Assembly: GCF_003716585.1 (NCBI RefSeq)
Contig: NZ_PTJO01000003.1
Location: 310,001 to 374,000, forward strand
DNA length: 64,000 bases
Direction: 5' to 3'
From: Corynebacterium alimapuense
GTDB taxonomy: Bacteria > Actinomycetota > Actinomycetes > Mycobacteriales > Mycobacteriaceae
Shown: positions 8,790 to 17,571 of the stretch, one piece after another
Layout of the letters: every line of letters starts with the position of its first letter
Position numbering within the stretch: position 1 is the stretch's first letter
The notes under the pieces: model-generated
Databases searched by the model: none
The model's input: only the letters and a program-made list of their open reading frames with translations
What the model was told of the DNA's origin: nothing
Program-made: the position numbers and the translations under genes

Positions 8790-10349
8790 CTAATTATGGC
8801 CCTTGAAGTCCTCTACCACGAATTCAGACAGCTCTAACGCCAGTGATGCTGGCAATCGGACGTCCATGAGCGTGCCTTCAGCGGTGTATTCCTCACTGCG
8901 CACTGTGCCTGAGCTGTGCAGCCTGGAAACCACATCTCCGCGGGTAAAAGGCACCAGCACGTGCAGGTGAGTATCCTGGGAGTTGAGGAATAACTCGACC
9001 CTGGCTTCGAGCTCTTTAATGCCCTCGCCAGTGAGTGCAGAGACATACACCACATCCTCGCGATCTAGGACATGTCGCAGTTCAGCGAGCACCATCGGAT
9101 CGGCGGCGTCGATCTTGTTTACGACGATCATTTCCGCGGGAGCGGGTTGCTCAGTTTCCTTGACGATGTCGTAGATGACCTTGTTGACAGCCTCAATCTG
9201 CTTGAGCGGAAAGGGGTCTGATCCATCAACAACATGGAGCATCAAATCGGCGGCCAAGACCTCTTCCAAGGTGGACTTGAACGCCTCCACCAACTGGGTG
9301 GGCAGGTGCCGAACAAAACCGACGGTATCGGTGAACACTACCGACCGCCCATCGGCTAGTTCAGCGCGCCGAGTGGTCGGATCCAGGGTGGCGAACAAAG
9401 CGTTCTCCACCAAGACTCCCGCCCCAGTCATGGCATTAATGAGTGAAGATTTACCGGCGTTGGTGTAGCCGGCAATGGCGATCTGCGAGATGGTCGACTC
9501 TTGGCGACGCTGACGCTTGATCTCACGGGCAGTTTTCATGCTGGCAAGTTCACGACGCAGCTTGGCCATATCGGCGCGTAGGCGACGACGGTCAGACTCG
9601 ATTCGAGTCTCGCCAGGGCCACGAAGGCCAACGCCGCCATTAGAACCGGCTCGGCCACCACCCTGACGCGACAGACTACCGCCCCAGCCGCGCACACGGG
9701 TGTAGAGATACTCCATCTGGGCTAAGCCGACCTGAGCTTTACCCTCTTTGGACTTCGCATGCTGGGCGAAAATATCCAGGATGAGCATGGTTCGGTCGAT
9801 TACTTTGAGGTTGAGTGTGGACTCTAGGGTGACCAATTGGCCAGGAGTCAGCTCACCATCGAAGACGACCGTGTCTGCTCCGGTAGCTGCGATGATTTCT
9901 TTGAGTTCGGTGACTTTTCCCGAGCCGATGAATGTACCGGGGTCGGGCTTGTCTCGGCGCTGATAGAGCGATTCGAGGACTTCGGCGCCAGCAGTTTCCG
10001 CCAAAGCGGTCAGTTCCGCCATGTTCGCTTCGACCTCTGCGCTAGTGCCTTCGGTCCATACGCCAACCAAGATGACCTGTTCTAGGCGCAGCTTGCGGTA
10101 CTCAACCTCGAAGCCATCTTGGATTTCTTCGGCGCGGATAGTGGTCTCGCGGGAGCCCTGGCGCATCGCATTTCGCTCGGCTAGATCGAGCTCGCCGACC
10201 GTTGGCGATAGGAGGCCGGACAGGTCTGTGCCCGGGTCCTCCGGTTCCGTCGGCTGCGGAGTGTTGTCTTTGAACGCACGTGCGAGAAGGCCGTCGTGAT
10301 CGGAGTCAATGCTCCGGCGGCCGGAATTGTGGTCTGAGGATTCAGTCAT
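8790..10349 (-). CDS. hflX: GTPase HflX (ribosome-associated)
   Basis: Translational GTPase that binds the 50S subunit and splits stalled or heat-damaged ribosomes. The 519-aa protein has an N-terminal HflX domain (VGVWTEGTSAEVEANM through DPGTFIGSGKV, about 95-190), a coiled-coil linker with the Gly-rich signature (GGSLSRQGGG, GLRGPGETRIE), then the G domain: G1 GYTNAGKSS (about 294-302), G3 DTVGFVRHLP, G4 NKIDA and G5 SALTGEG. The first 90 residues (rich in Asp, Ser and Pro) are a disordered extension usual in actinobacteria. It is followed within 5 bases by uraA. It is divergent from the Cys-rich-tail gene at 10449, so a promoter lies in 10350-10448. Confidence 0.95.
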   Translation of the reverse strand: MTESSDHNSGRRSIDSDHDGLLARAFKDNTPQPTEPEDPGTDLSGLLSPTVGELDLAERNAMRQGSRETTIRAEEIQDGFEVEYRKLRLEQVILVGVWTEGTSAEVEANMAELTALAETAGAEVLESLYQRRDKPDPGTFIGSGKVTELKEIIAATGADTVVFDGELTPGQLVTLESTLNLKVIDRTMLILDIFAQHAKSKEGKAQVGLAQMEYLYTRVRGWGGSLSRQGGGRAGSNGGVGLRGPGETRIESDRRRLRADMAKLRRELASMKTAREIKRQRRQESTISQIAIAGYTNAGKSSLINAMTGAGVLVENALFATLDPTTRRAELADGRSVVFTDTVGFVRHLPTQLVEAFKSTLEEVLAADLMLHVVDGSDPFPLKQIEAVNKVIYDIVKETEQPAPAEMIVVNKIDAADPMVLAELRHVLDREDVVYVSALTGEGIKELEARVELFLNSQDTHLHVLVPFTRGDVVSRLHSSGTVRSEEYTAEGTLMDVRLPASLALELSEFVVEDFKGHN

Positions 10350-10448
10350 TGTTTACTATTGTTCCACGTTTGCTCCCCCGACCTGGCATAGGTCGGATAT
10401 CTGCCACCGTGATTCAGGTTGTGGGTGGGAACCGTTAGACTGAAGATC

Positions 10449-11189
10449 ATGAGTACCGACCTGAAAAGCATCGGCCTGGGATTCGACCGCTGGCAGGATG
10501 CCGTCGAAGCCGCTATCGCCACCAATCAGCTAGCCGTCATCGGTGAGATCCGAGGCGGACAGCTCATTCAGTTCGCGGATGTTTCCGGCGCGCAGATCAA
10601 TATCCTCGCCGTCGAACCCTTCGCGACCTTCGCCGGATTTGAGGCGATTACCCAAACTTTCGCCCATGTCAGCATGGTCAACGATGTGCTGGCTTTCTGC
10701 GAGATCCTTGATCCTGCCGGAAATGTTTTGACCTCTATCACCTGCAACCTTGCTCAAGGCCCGTTGCTGGCAGAAGAACCCACTCAGCAGTGGCAGCAGA
10801 TCGGGGTCACTGCGTTGGCTCTCAACACCACCACTTATGACAGCGCCGATGCTTACCAGGCCGCCACCGGCGAGGTCGAGGGACAGCTGGTCTCCGAAGG
10901 TGCTCAGCTCGTGATCTCTGGCTCCGGCGGAGCCGTGCCGGATGCTGCCATCAGCTTTTCTGCCCGCGTTCTTGAGGCTGAACACCGCACGAACCAGCTC
11001 ACCGGACAGCGTTTTATCCACGCCGTCGTCGATGGCGCGTTCCCCTTCGATGTGTGTCTGCCAGATGTCTCTGAGCTCCCAGCCCGTGACGCGATCATTG
11101 CCGGTACTGCGCTGCTGACCGCCTCGGTGTTGTCTCCGGTCTCCGGTGGTGGCTGCGGAGGTTGCGGCGGAAGCTGTGGTTGCGGCTAA
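10449..11189 (+). CDS. Unknown protein with Gly/Cys-rich C-terminal tail
   Basis: A 246-aa protein I do not recognise by function; it probably belongs to a conserved corynebacterial family of this neighbourhood. It has no signal peptide or membrane segment. The body looks like a mixed alpha/beta soluble protein (repeated FARF/AFCEIL-type strands, QLVISGSGGAVPDAAISF). The last 14 residues are only Gly, Cys and Ser (four Cys in GGGCGGCGGSCGCG), a possible metal-binding or modified tail. The ATG at 10449 is chosen over the GTG at 10419 because protein-like sequence begins there. A TTAGACT element 15 bases upstream suggests a -10 box and a nearly leaderless transcript. Confidence 0.7.
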   Translation: MSTDLKSIGLGFDRWQDAVEAAIATNQLAVIGEIRGGQLIQFADVSGAQINILAVEPFATFAGFEAITQTFAHVSMVNDVLAFCEILDPAGNVLTSITCNLAQGPLLAEEPTQQWQQIGVTALALNTTTYDSADAYQAATGEVEGQLVSEGAQLVISGSGGAVPDAAISFSARVLEAEHRTNQLTGQRFIHAVVDGAFPFDVCLPDVSELPARDAIIAGTALLTASVLSPVSGGGCGGCGGSCGCG

Positions 11190-11240
11190 AAATTAGCAGC
11201 GACAAGCGATAATCAACCGGGATAGGAGCTGGAAAGTGCC

Positions 11241-11774
11241 ATGATGCGCGAAGGATCACTCCCCCATCCCGGGCCGAATAAATTCCCCTGGGCGATGACA
11301 ATCATCATCATCAGCTCGTTGCTGATTTTGGTGCTATTTCGGTTACAAGGATTATTGCTGATTGCCCCGATTGTGGCGATCGCTTTCTTAGTCTCCAACA
11401 AACGCCCTGATGCTACGGAGATCACGGCATTGCGTGCCTCTATCGCGCTCTCGGCGGAAGACATCAGCGATGTCCTGGCCGAGTATGACCAGTTTGCCAC
11501 CGCCCCCGATGCAGATTCGCTCGCCGATCGCACCCTGATGCGACCGGCGTTAATAGACCAGGACTGCGAGGATCCGGCGGTGGAATCCTTCCGCCATCAA
11601 TATGCCACCAGCCGTCGCTATCTCAGCCGGCTTGAAGCTAGGTTGTCTAATCCTGCTCTAGAGGTCAGTCAACTGGAGTCATTGCTTAGCGTCACCGACC
11701 AGCGCGCTCTCGATATCGAAAGCGCCTGGCTGACGGCTCGGCAGGCCGCCAAACGCCTCGGCCCGAACTACTAG
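11241..11774 (+). CDS. Small membrane protein of unknown function
   Basis: A 177-aa hypothetical protein. Two adjacent hydrophobic stretches ([32 protein letters not shown], about residues 17-50) form a hairpin of two membrane helices. The rest is a soluble, mostly helical domain rich in Leu, Ala, Glu and Arg ([44 protein letters not shown]). A GGAG site precedes the ATG. It follows the Cys-tail gene by 51 bases on the same strand and may be cotranscribed. Its stop overlaps the convergent dapF stop by 4 bases. I see no catalytic motif. Confidence 0.75.
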   Translation: MMREGSLPHPGPNKFPWAMTIIIISSLLILVLFRLQGLLLIAPIVAIAFLVSNKRPDATEITALRASIALSAEDISDVLAEYDQFATAPDADSLADRTLMRPALIDQDCEDPAVESFRHQYATSRRYLSRLEARLSNPALEVSQLESLLSVTDQRALDIESAWLTARQAAKRLGPNY

Positions 11775-12580
11775 TCGGCCAGCACAATCTGGCCACTAGC
11801 AATAATTCGGGAAGGCCCGGTCAGCCGGGAGGTTTCCCCGGTGATCTCCGCCAGCACCTGGCCGCCAGGTACTTCCACGGTGAGCTGGCCATCGGTCTTG
11901 CCAGCATCGGCCAGAGCTGCCCGAGCAGCAGCGATAATGCCCGTTCCACAGGAACGGGTCTCACCTACCCCGCGTTCGAATACCCGCATGGACACGCGAT
12001 CGTCGACAAGCTCGGTGACTACCTCTAGGTTCACGCCCTCAGGGAAGAACTCTGCATCATAAGTAGGCGAATCAAAGACCAACTCGCTGAGCTGTTGCGG
12101 GCTCAATCCGGGGATTACGGCGGCTAGGTGCGGATTGCCGAGGTCTACTCCGAGACCTGCGAAATCTAGCCCGCCCATCTGGGCAGTAGATACGCCAGTG
12201 ACCTCAGCTGGCCCCATTTCTACGGTGACGGTGGCTGAGAAGTCATCGCAGTCATGGACCACCACTGGCCGCTGACCTGCTCGAGTGTTGACGGTAAACG
12301 CGTCCGTATCCACCAGCCCGCGGGAGCGCAGGTAGTGAGCGAATACGCGCACTCCATTGCCGCACATTTCCGCGATCGAGCCGTCAGCGTTGCGATAATC
12401 CATAAACCACAATCCATCGGCGAATACGACGTGCAAGATGCCATCAGCACCCAGCCCGGCGCGCCGATCGCAGAGTGCGGTTACCTGCGCAGGGGTCAGA
12501 TCCAGCTGTCCATGTGGGTCAGGGAGGATGATGAAGTCATTTTCAGTGCCATGGCCTTTGGAGAATTCTATGGTGTTCAC
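11771..12580 (-). CDS. dapF: Diaminopimelate epimerase
   Basis: Interconverts LL- and meso-diaminopimelate in the cytosol, the last step before lysine and the source of the peptidoglycan cross-linking residue. Both catalytic cysteines are visible: [14 protein letters not shown] in the N-terminal half and [13 protein letters not shown] in the C-terminal half, in the usual mirror-symmetric fold. [12 protein letters not shown] is the family N-terminus. A GTG at 12580 (269 aa) is preferred over one at 12589 because it forms a GTGA overlap with the miaA stop and leaves the conserved N-terminus intact. It is cotranscribed with miaA. dapA and dapB lie 25 kb away in the same window. Confidence 0.95.
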   Translation of the reverse strand: MNTIEFSKGHGTENDFIILPDPHGQLDLTPAQVTALCDRRAGLGADGILHVVFADGLWFMDYRNADGSIAEMCGNGVRVFAHYLRSRGLVDTDAFTVNTRAGQRPVVVHDCDDFSATVTVEMGPAEVTGVSTAQMGGLDFAGLGVDLGNPHLAAVIPGLSPQQLSELVFDSPTYDAEFFPEGVNLEVVTELVDDRVSMRVFERGVGETRSCGTGIIAAARAALADAGKTDGQLTVEVPGGQVLAEITGETSRLTGPSRIIASGQIVLAD

Positions 12581-13476
12581 GCGCCCCACTCTAACGCCCG
12601 TTCGATGGGATTATCTTCTGCTGCTAGCCAATGGGTCCGCAAATCTCGGTTAAACCAGGAGCGTTGGCGGCGTACGTAGCGCCTAGTTCCAATGATTGTG
12701 CGCTCGAGGACGTCCTCCCAGGGCAGTTGTCCGGCTTGTGCCGCTAGTACTTGGGCGTAGCCGATGGCTCGGCCGGCGGTGGAATCTGCCACCAACCCAT
12801 GCTGTTGAACCAGGCCGGTGACCTCATCGATGAAGCCTTCTTCAAACATCTGCTCAGTGCGCTGCTCGATGCGAGGGTTGAGCCATTCGGAGTTGGTGCG
12901 CAGACCCAAGATTCTGGTGTTCCATCTGGGCGGGGCGTTTTTAGGCGGTTGGGAGGCTTGGAAGGGTTGCCCGGTGAGTTCGATGACTTCTAATGCGCGG
13001 ACGGTGCGACGAGGGTCTTGGTCTTCGATGATCGCGGCGGCGGTGGGGTCTACTGCGGCTAGTTGTGCATGGAGTGCGTCAATCCCGATCTCGTGGAGTA
13101 GTCCTTCGAAATGGGCTCGTACTTCCGGGTCAGTTGGGGGGAAACGCCAATCGTCGATGAGGGATTGGACATAGAGCATCGATCCGCCGACCAGGATCGG
13201 GGTCTTTCCTCGCGCCATGATTTCTTCAACATCGGCGATGGCATCGGTTTGATAGCGGGCCACCGAGGCACTTTCGCTGACCTCCCACACGTCTAATTGG
13301 TGGTGCGGGATGCCCTCTCGTTGTTCAATGCTGAGCTTGGCGGTGCCGATGTCCATCCCGCGGTAGAGCTGCATGGAGTCAACATTGACGATCTCACCGT
13401 TGAATTGGTGTGCCAGCGCTAGGCTCAGTGCTGATTTTCCGGAGGCGGTCGGCCCCACTACGGCAATTGGTTGCAT
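12577..13476 (-). CDS. miaA: tRNA dimethylallyltransferase
   Basis: Adds a dimethylallyl group to N6 of A37 in tRNAs that read UNN codons; MiaB, encoded 4 kb away, then methylthiolates the product. At 299 aa it has standard length. Walker A is [13 protein letters not shown] (about 6-18). The substrate loop is [28 protein letters not shown] and the swinging tRNA-binding segment ([26 protein letters not shown]) are present. It is coupled to dapF by the stop/start overlap and starts 6 bases after the unknown gene at 13483, so the three form one minus-strand operon. Confidence 0.96.
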   Translation of the reverse strand: MQPIAVVGPTASGKSALSLALAHQFNGEIVNVDSMQLYRGMDIGTAKLSIEQREGIPHHQLDVWEVSESASVARYQTDAIADVEEIMARGKTPILVGGSMLYVQSLIDDWRFPPTDPEVRAHFEGLLHEIGIDALHAQLAAVDPTAAAIIEDQDPRRTVRALEVIELTGQPFQASQPPKNAPPRWNTRILGLRTNSEWLNPRIEQRTEQMFEEGFIDEVTGLVQQHGLVADSTAGRAIGYAQVLAAQAGQLPWEDVLERTIIGTRRYVRRQRSWFNRDLRTHWLAAEDNPIERALEWGA

Positions 13477-13482
13477 TGTTTC

Positions 13483-14142
13483 CTAAATTTCCCATCTGGC
13501 CACGTAGCGGCCAACGCCCAAGCTGATATCAGCGTTGATTAACTCTGCCCGCTGAGGTTGCAGTGACGCCAATTCCAGCCATAGCTCCGGCTCAATGATT
13601 CCAGCATCGCTTAACGACGCCGCGTTGTGCGCGATCTCAGGTAGCTGCCCGGCGAGGAGCTGTCGGCACCAGTGATCAACTTCTGGGGCCTGATCTAGCA
13701 ATGCCAGGGGCGCTCTGGGGGTCAACCCGGCGCTGCCGTCAATGGCTACTAGTGTCAGCACGCCTGGGCGTGGCTGCCCGAGCTGTCCACGGACTTGTTC
13801 TACTTGCTCGGCCCGTTTGCCCAATGCGTAGCGCTGGATAAGTTCCGGAAGATGGTGCCCTTTTCCGACGTTGACTTCTGGTGCGCCCCAGGCTCCGAAG
13901 GAGCCTTCTCGTTTGGTGATCCACCGACTTGCACGGCTACCGACCAGGTCAATGGGGGTAGCGGAAGGGAGGGCGTCGATAAGCTCGCGGAGTTTGGCAA
14001 GCAATTTTGCACCTTCTAAATCCTGCGGGGCGAGTTGTTTCACCAGGGCGGGCCCGGCTGGCATCACGAGAAGGTTGGCGTTCACCCCGGCCATAGTACT
14101 GTCCCGCCTAGGGGTGCGCGGTATGTTAGGTGGAGCACTCAT
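13483..14142 (-). CDS. Conserved actinobacterial protein upstream of miaA (possible class III extradiol dioxygenase-like fold)
   Basis: A 219-aa protein of uncertain function. Its place directly before miaA and beside the divergent DUF349 gene matches a conserved actinobacterial neighbourhood (the Rv2728c position in Mycobacterium tuberculosis, as I recall). Segments such as LLVMPAGPALVKQL, IDLVGSRASRW, VNVGKGHHLPELIQRYAL and LVAIDGSAGLTPRAPLALL resemble that family, which has been likened to class III extradiol dioxygenases; I cannot confirm metal ligands. The ATG at 14142 is used. A longer open frame to 14253 would run over the divergent gene's start and is Arg/Gly-rich out-of-family sequence. 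It is the first gene of the operon with miaA and dapF. Confidence 0.65.
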   Translation of the reverse strand: MSAPPNIPRTPRRDSTMAGVNANLLVMPAGPALVKQLAPQDLEGAKLLAKLRELIDALPSATPIDLVGSRASRWITKREGSFGAWGAPEVNVGKGHHLPELIQRYALGKRAEQVEQVRGQLGQPRPGVLTLVAIDGSAGLTPRAPLALLDQAPEVDHWCRQLLAGQLPEIAHNAASLSDAGIIEPELWLELASLQPQRAELINADISLGVGRYVARWEI

Positions 14143-14212
14143 ACGGGTCCGCAGTCGCGGGCCCTGGCAGCCGTGTCGCGCGGCATGACGACGATAGAGA
14201 AGGACTCCACAA

Positions 14213-15583
14213 ATGACTACTCCCCCGACGCCCTCCCCCTCCCCCGGCAACATGCCTAAGCCGGGCCCGAAGCCGGGACCCCGCCCAGGAGCTCATTTGG
14301 GAGCTCGCCCGACTCCGTCGCCGCGTCCTGCCTCTCAGACGCCAGCCCCTTCGGCACTGCCCAAGAATGATCCGGCCAAGTGGGGACGGGTCGCCGAGGA
14401 CGGTGCAGTATTCGTTCGCGTTGGTGACTCGGAGCGTCAGATCGGTTCCTGGCAGGCTGGTACCCCTGAGGAGGGACTGGCACACTATGGCACTCGGTTC
14501 GAGGACCTAGCTACTGAGGTGGAGTTGCTTGAGGCTCGCTTGCTCTCGCATCCCGATGATGCGGCTGCAATCAAGAAGTCTGCCCGTCAGCTGCAGGAAT
14601 CTCTGCCCACCGCTGCGGTCATCGGTGACCTTGCGGCCTTGGCTACCCGCCTGGATTCCATTGTCGATCACTCTGAGGCTGCCGGTGAGCAGGCCAAGCT
14701 GGACAAGGCCCGTCGCCGGGAAGAAGCTATCGCGCAGAAGGAAGTTCTGGCCGCTGAGGCTGAAGATCTGGCTGCCAACTCTTCCGATTGGAAGGTCGCC
14801 GGTGATCGGATGCGGGTCATCCTCGAGGAGTGGAAGTCCATTCGAGGCATCGACCGCACTACTGATGACGCATTGTGGAAGCGCTACTCGCGTGCCCGGG
14901 ATGGTTTCAACCGCCGTCGCGGCTCCCACTTCGCTGACCTTGACCGGGGTCGTGCCGCTGCTCGTCGAGTCAAGGAAGCCTTGGTTGAGCGCGCTGAGGC
15001 GCTGAAGAACTCCACCGAGTGGAATGACACTGCCCGTGCCTTCCGCGACCTGATGAAGGAGTGGAAGGAAGCTGGGCGCGCTCCCCGCGAGGTCGATGAC
15101 AAACTATGGGAGGCCTTCCGTGGCGCCCAGGATCACTTCTTCAACGAGCGCAATGCCCTCGCAGCCAAACGGGATGAGGAGTTCGAGGCCAATGCTCAGG
15201 CCAAGGATGCCTTGATCGCAGAATACGATGTCCTGATTGACCCAGCCAAGGGAATCGCCCCGGCTCGGGCTCGTCTGCGCGATCTCCAAGAAAAGTGGGA
15301 CGAAATCGGTTTCGTCCCACGCGGCAAGATCGGCGAGTACGAAGAAAAGATCGGCAAGCTCGAAAAGCGAGTCTCCGAGGCCGAGGATTCCCAATGGCGT
15401 CGCACCGATCCCGAGGCTCAGGCCCGAGTGGATCAGTTCCGTGCCAAGGTCGATGAGTTCACCGCCCAGGCTGAGGCTGCAGAAGCCAAGGGTAAGGCTA
15501 AAAAGGCCAGCCAATTGCGTGAGCAGGCAGCGCAGTGGCAGGAATGGGCTACTACTGCCCAGCATGCGATCGAAAACCAGTAG
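14213..15583 (+). CDS. DUF349 family protein
   Basis: A 456-aa protein made largely of repeated DUF349 helical modules. Each has a Trp-Lys core: SDWKVAGDRMRVILEEWKSI, TEWNDTARAFRDLMKEWKEA and the later RLRDLQEKWDEIGFVPRG. The first 60 residues are a Pro/Ala/Gly-rich disordered tail (PTPSPSPGN, GPKPGPRPG). The C-terminus is a charged coiled coil (AEAKGKAKKASQLREQ). DUF349 proteins are widespread in actinobacteria. Some have been linked to RNA or ribosome-related complexes, but the role is not settled. It is divergent from the gene at 13483 and followed 11 bases later by a GNAT gene on the same strand. Confidence 0.88.
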   Translation: MTTPPTPSPSPGNMPKPGPKPGPRPGAHLGARPTPSPRPASQTPAPSALPKNDPAKWGRVAEDGAVFVRVGDSERQIGSWQAGTPEEGLAHYGTRFEDLATEVELLEARLLSHPDDAAAIKKSARQLQESLPTAAVIGDLAALATRLDSIVDHSEAAGEQAKLDKARRREEAIAQKEVLAAEAEDLAANSSDWKVAGDRMRVILEEWKSIRGIDRTTDDALWKRYSRARDGFNRRRGSHFADLDRGRAAARRVKEALVERAEALKNSTEWNDTARAFRDLMKEWKEAGRAPREVDDKLWEAFRGAQDHFFNERNALAAKRDEEFEANAQAKDALIAEYDVLIDPAKGIAPARARLRDLQEKWDEIGFVPRGKIGEYEEKIGKLEKRVSEAEDSQWRRTDPEAQARVDQFRAKVDEFTAQAEAAEAKGKAKKASQLREQAAQWQEWATTAQHAIENQ

Positions 15584-15594
15584 TTTTTTCGAGC

Positions 15595-16731
15595 ATGTTC
15601 GTTCACTTCGATCGGCCGGTTCCCGGGTGGGAACCGGCCGATGGCATTCGGACCCTGGTGTTTTTAGCCAACTTGGCGGCCCAAGAGACCACTGGCGATA
15701 CCGCGTCCTCGACCTCTACTGAGCGGCTAGTCCATCGGTTAGTCGGTTCCACCGTTCATGATGTGCTGGCTTTAGCACTGATCGATGACCTACCTGTTCC
15801 ACCAGGCTCAAAGCTCTCTGATCTTGGCTACCCGTTGGTGCCAGCTACTGGCGATGATGACACCGAGCTGGTTGACGACGCCGAGGGCTTCCTCCTGTTG
15901 GGGCTACCGCTCCAGGAAGACACCGGCGTGGTCGAGGTGGAATTTATCCTCGATGCTGGCTATCTCCCGATCCCAGGTGAGGTGCTGGAAGCTGAGGGCA
16001 AGCACGTCATCCATCGTTTGCTCGCGGAAGCCGAGCGGGTAGCTCGGGTTATAGGCCGAAACACCCTGCAAACCTGGCTGCTGCATAGCCCAGATGAACC
16101 AGCCGGTACCGGTGAGTTCGCCGATCTCTTGCGCGAATATGGCTACCTGCCAGGGTTAACTGAAATTCAAGGGTTTGTAGATATCCAATCCAATATCGCC
16201 ACCACCGCCATCGGAGAATCCTTGCCCCAGGACGCTAGTCTTCGGGCAGAGATCATCCGAGATCTCTGCGTACCTGAAGCATTGATCCCCGGATTAATTG
16301 AGCTCTACCGATTAGCCTCGGTGGAGGTGCCCCATGGCAGCCTTGACGCAGAACCCGTGGAATGGACCCCGAGGAGGTTGCACCAGGCAGCGAAGCGAGT
16401 AGTGACCACGGAGCGAAGCATGCTCTCGGTGCTGTTGATCGACGACTCTGGGGTCATTGGTCTTAGCGAGGTGACCTGCCATCCTGGTTCTGATCCAGAT
16501 GTGCTCGAGCAGGGCATTACCATCATCCACCCCCGTGCCCGTGGACGCGGCCTAGGTCTGCTCCTCAAACGAGAATTGCTCCACGCGGTGGCCACAGAGC
16601 TGCCCGCCGCCCGCCGGATTTATACCTCCTGCGCGAGCGTGAATAGCGCCATGATTGCGGTCAACGAGGCACTTGGGTGGCGAGTTCTCAGCGGTGGCTC
16701 TGGCTGGCAGAAACACCTTCCTACGGTCTAG
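15595..16731 (+). CDS. GNAT-family N-acetyltransferase
   Basis: A 378-aa protein with a clear C-terminal GNAT domain (about residues 230-375). The acetyl-CoA loop is HPRARGRGLGLLLKREL, followed by the helix and strand RRIYTSCASVNSAMIAVNEALGWRV. The N-terminal half (FANLAAQETTGDT region, VHRLLAEAERVARVIGRNTLQTW) may be a degenerate second GNAT domain, as in other actinobacterial double-GNAT proteins. The acceptor is unknown. The ATG at 15595, 11 bases after the DUF349 stop, is preferred over an in-frame ATG at 15535 inside that gene. It converges with the membrane gene at 16736 with only 4 bases between. Confidence 0.82.
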   Translation: MFVHFDRPVPGWEPADGIRTLVFLANLAAQETTGDTASSTSTERLVHRLVGSTVHDVLALALIDDLPVPPGSKLSDLGYPLVPATGDDDTELVDDAEGFLLLGLPLQEDTGVVEVEFILDAGYLPIPGEVLEAEGKHVIHRLLAEAERVARVIGRNTLQTWLLHSPDEPAGTGEFADLLREYGYLPGLTEIQGFVDIQSNIATTAIGESLPQDASLRAEIIRDLCVPEALIPGLIELYRLASVEVPHGSLDAEPVEWTPRRLHQAAKRVVTTERSMLSVLLIDDSGVIGLSEVTCHPGSDPDVLEQGITIIHPRARGRGLGLLLKRELLHAVATELPAARRIYTSCASVNSAMIAVNEALGWRVLSGGSGWQKHLPTV

Positions 16732-16735
16732 CTGC

Positions 16736-17482
16736 CTAGTCTGTGGGCTGTTGATTCGGCTCAGCGTCTGGCTTGGCTGTCGGGCTAGTGGCGTTTGGGT
16801 GGTCAGGGTGGCGCTCGGCGGCGCGGTGACGACGGTCGTCGATAAGCAACGGGTTGTCTTCAGCGGAAGCATGCTGCTGGGAGACCATCGCGGAGCGTTG
16901 TGCGTAGCCGACCTCATCGAGGTTTTCTTGTTGAGCGCGCGAATCCGCCAACTCCGCCTGTTTATCATCGCGACGCAGCGCAACCATGCTGTAGGCGAAG
17001 AAAGCTAGGGCAACTGCCAGGATGGACACCCACATACCAATATTCAGGTCAACTCCGTCGCTCGAGCTGCTGCGGGTCTGTCGCAGCCAAATTGCGAAGA
17101 TTGAGTAGGCCAAGCCGACGGTGCAGAACATCCAGGCGATCAGGCCGAAGACTGCGCGCCGGGTAATCAAGGTCAAGGTGCTAAACAGTCCCAGGCCCAG
17201 AAACAATAGATTGGCATAGGAATACTCGGTGATCTTGATTCCCGATTCCGAGGCTGCGGGCAGATGCAGCAAGATCTCGTATCCACGAACGTCGCCGGCC
17301 TGCGGCAGCAAGAGTGCGATGACGTAGAGGACCACCGCTGCGAGCAGGGTGTAGAGGTGGACGCCCAGGTTCATCCGACGGGCGGCCTTTTTCTCCTCTA
17401 CCGCCAGGTTGCGCACCGACTCCGAATTCTTCCGAATCTGCGTGGAATCAGAAGCATCTGATTCTGGGGTGGTCTCACTCAT
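16736..17482 (-). CDS. Conserved actinobacterial membrane protein (Rv2732c-like)
   Basis: A 248-aa integral membrane protein. A charged N-terminal cytosolic part (EEKKAARRMNLG) is followed by four hydrophobic segments: LYTLLAAVVLYVIALLLP, YANLLFLGLGLFSTLTLI, VFGLIAWMFCTVGLAYSIFAI and MWVSILAVALAFFAYSMVAL. The last 60 residues are polar and disordered (DNPLLIDDRRHRAAERHPD). Position next to miaB and overall plan match the Rv2732c family of mycobacteria. Function is unknown. It is separated from the miaB stop by 89 bases and may be cotranscribed with it. Confidence 0.75.
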   Translation of the reverse strand: MSETTPESDASDSTQIRKNSESVRNLAVEEKKAARRMNLGVHLYTLLAAVVLYVIALLLPQAGDVRGYEILLHLPAASESGIKITEYSYANLLFLGLGLFSTLTLITRRAVFGLIAWMFCTVGLAYSIFAIWLRQTRSSSSDGVDLNIGMWVSILAVALAFFAYSMVALRRDDKQAELADSRAQQENLDEVGYAQRSAMVSQQHASAEDNPLLIDDRRHRAAERHPDHPNATSPTAKPDAEPNQQPTD

Positions 17483-17571
17483 ATCTCAGGCATCTCCTTG
17501 ATTCTCCGCGGGCCGGTGCTGGTAGTGATTCTGCCCGGAGGTCTATTGGCCCAGAATAGACCCGAGGACAG

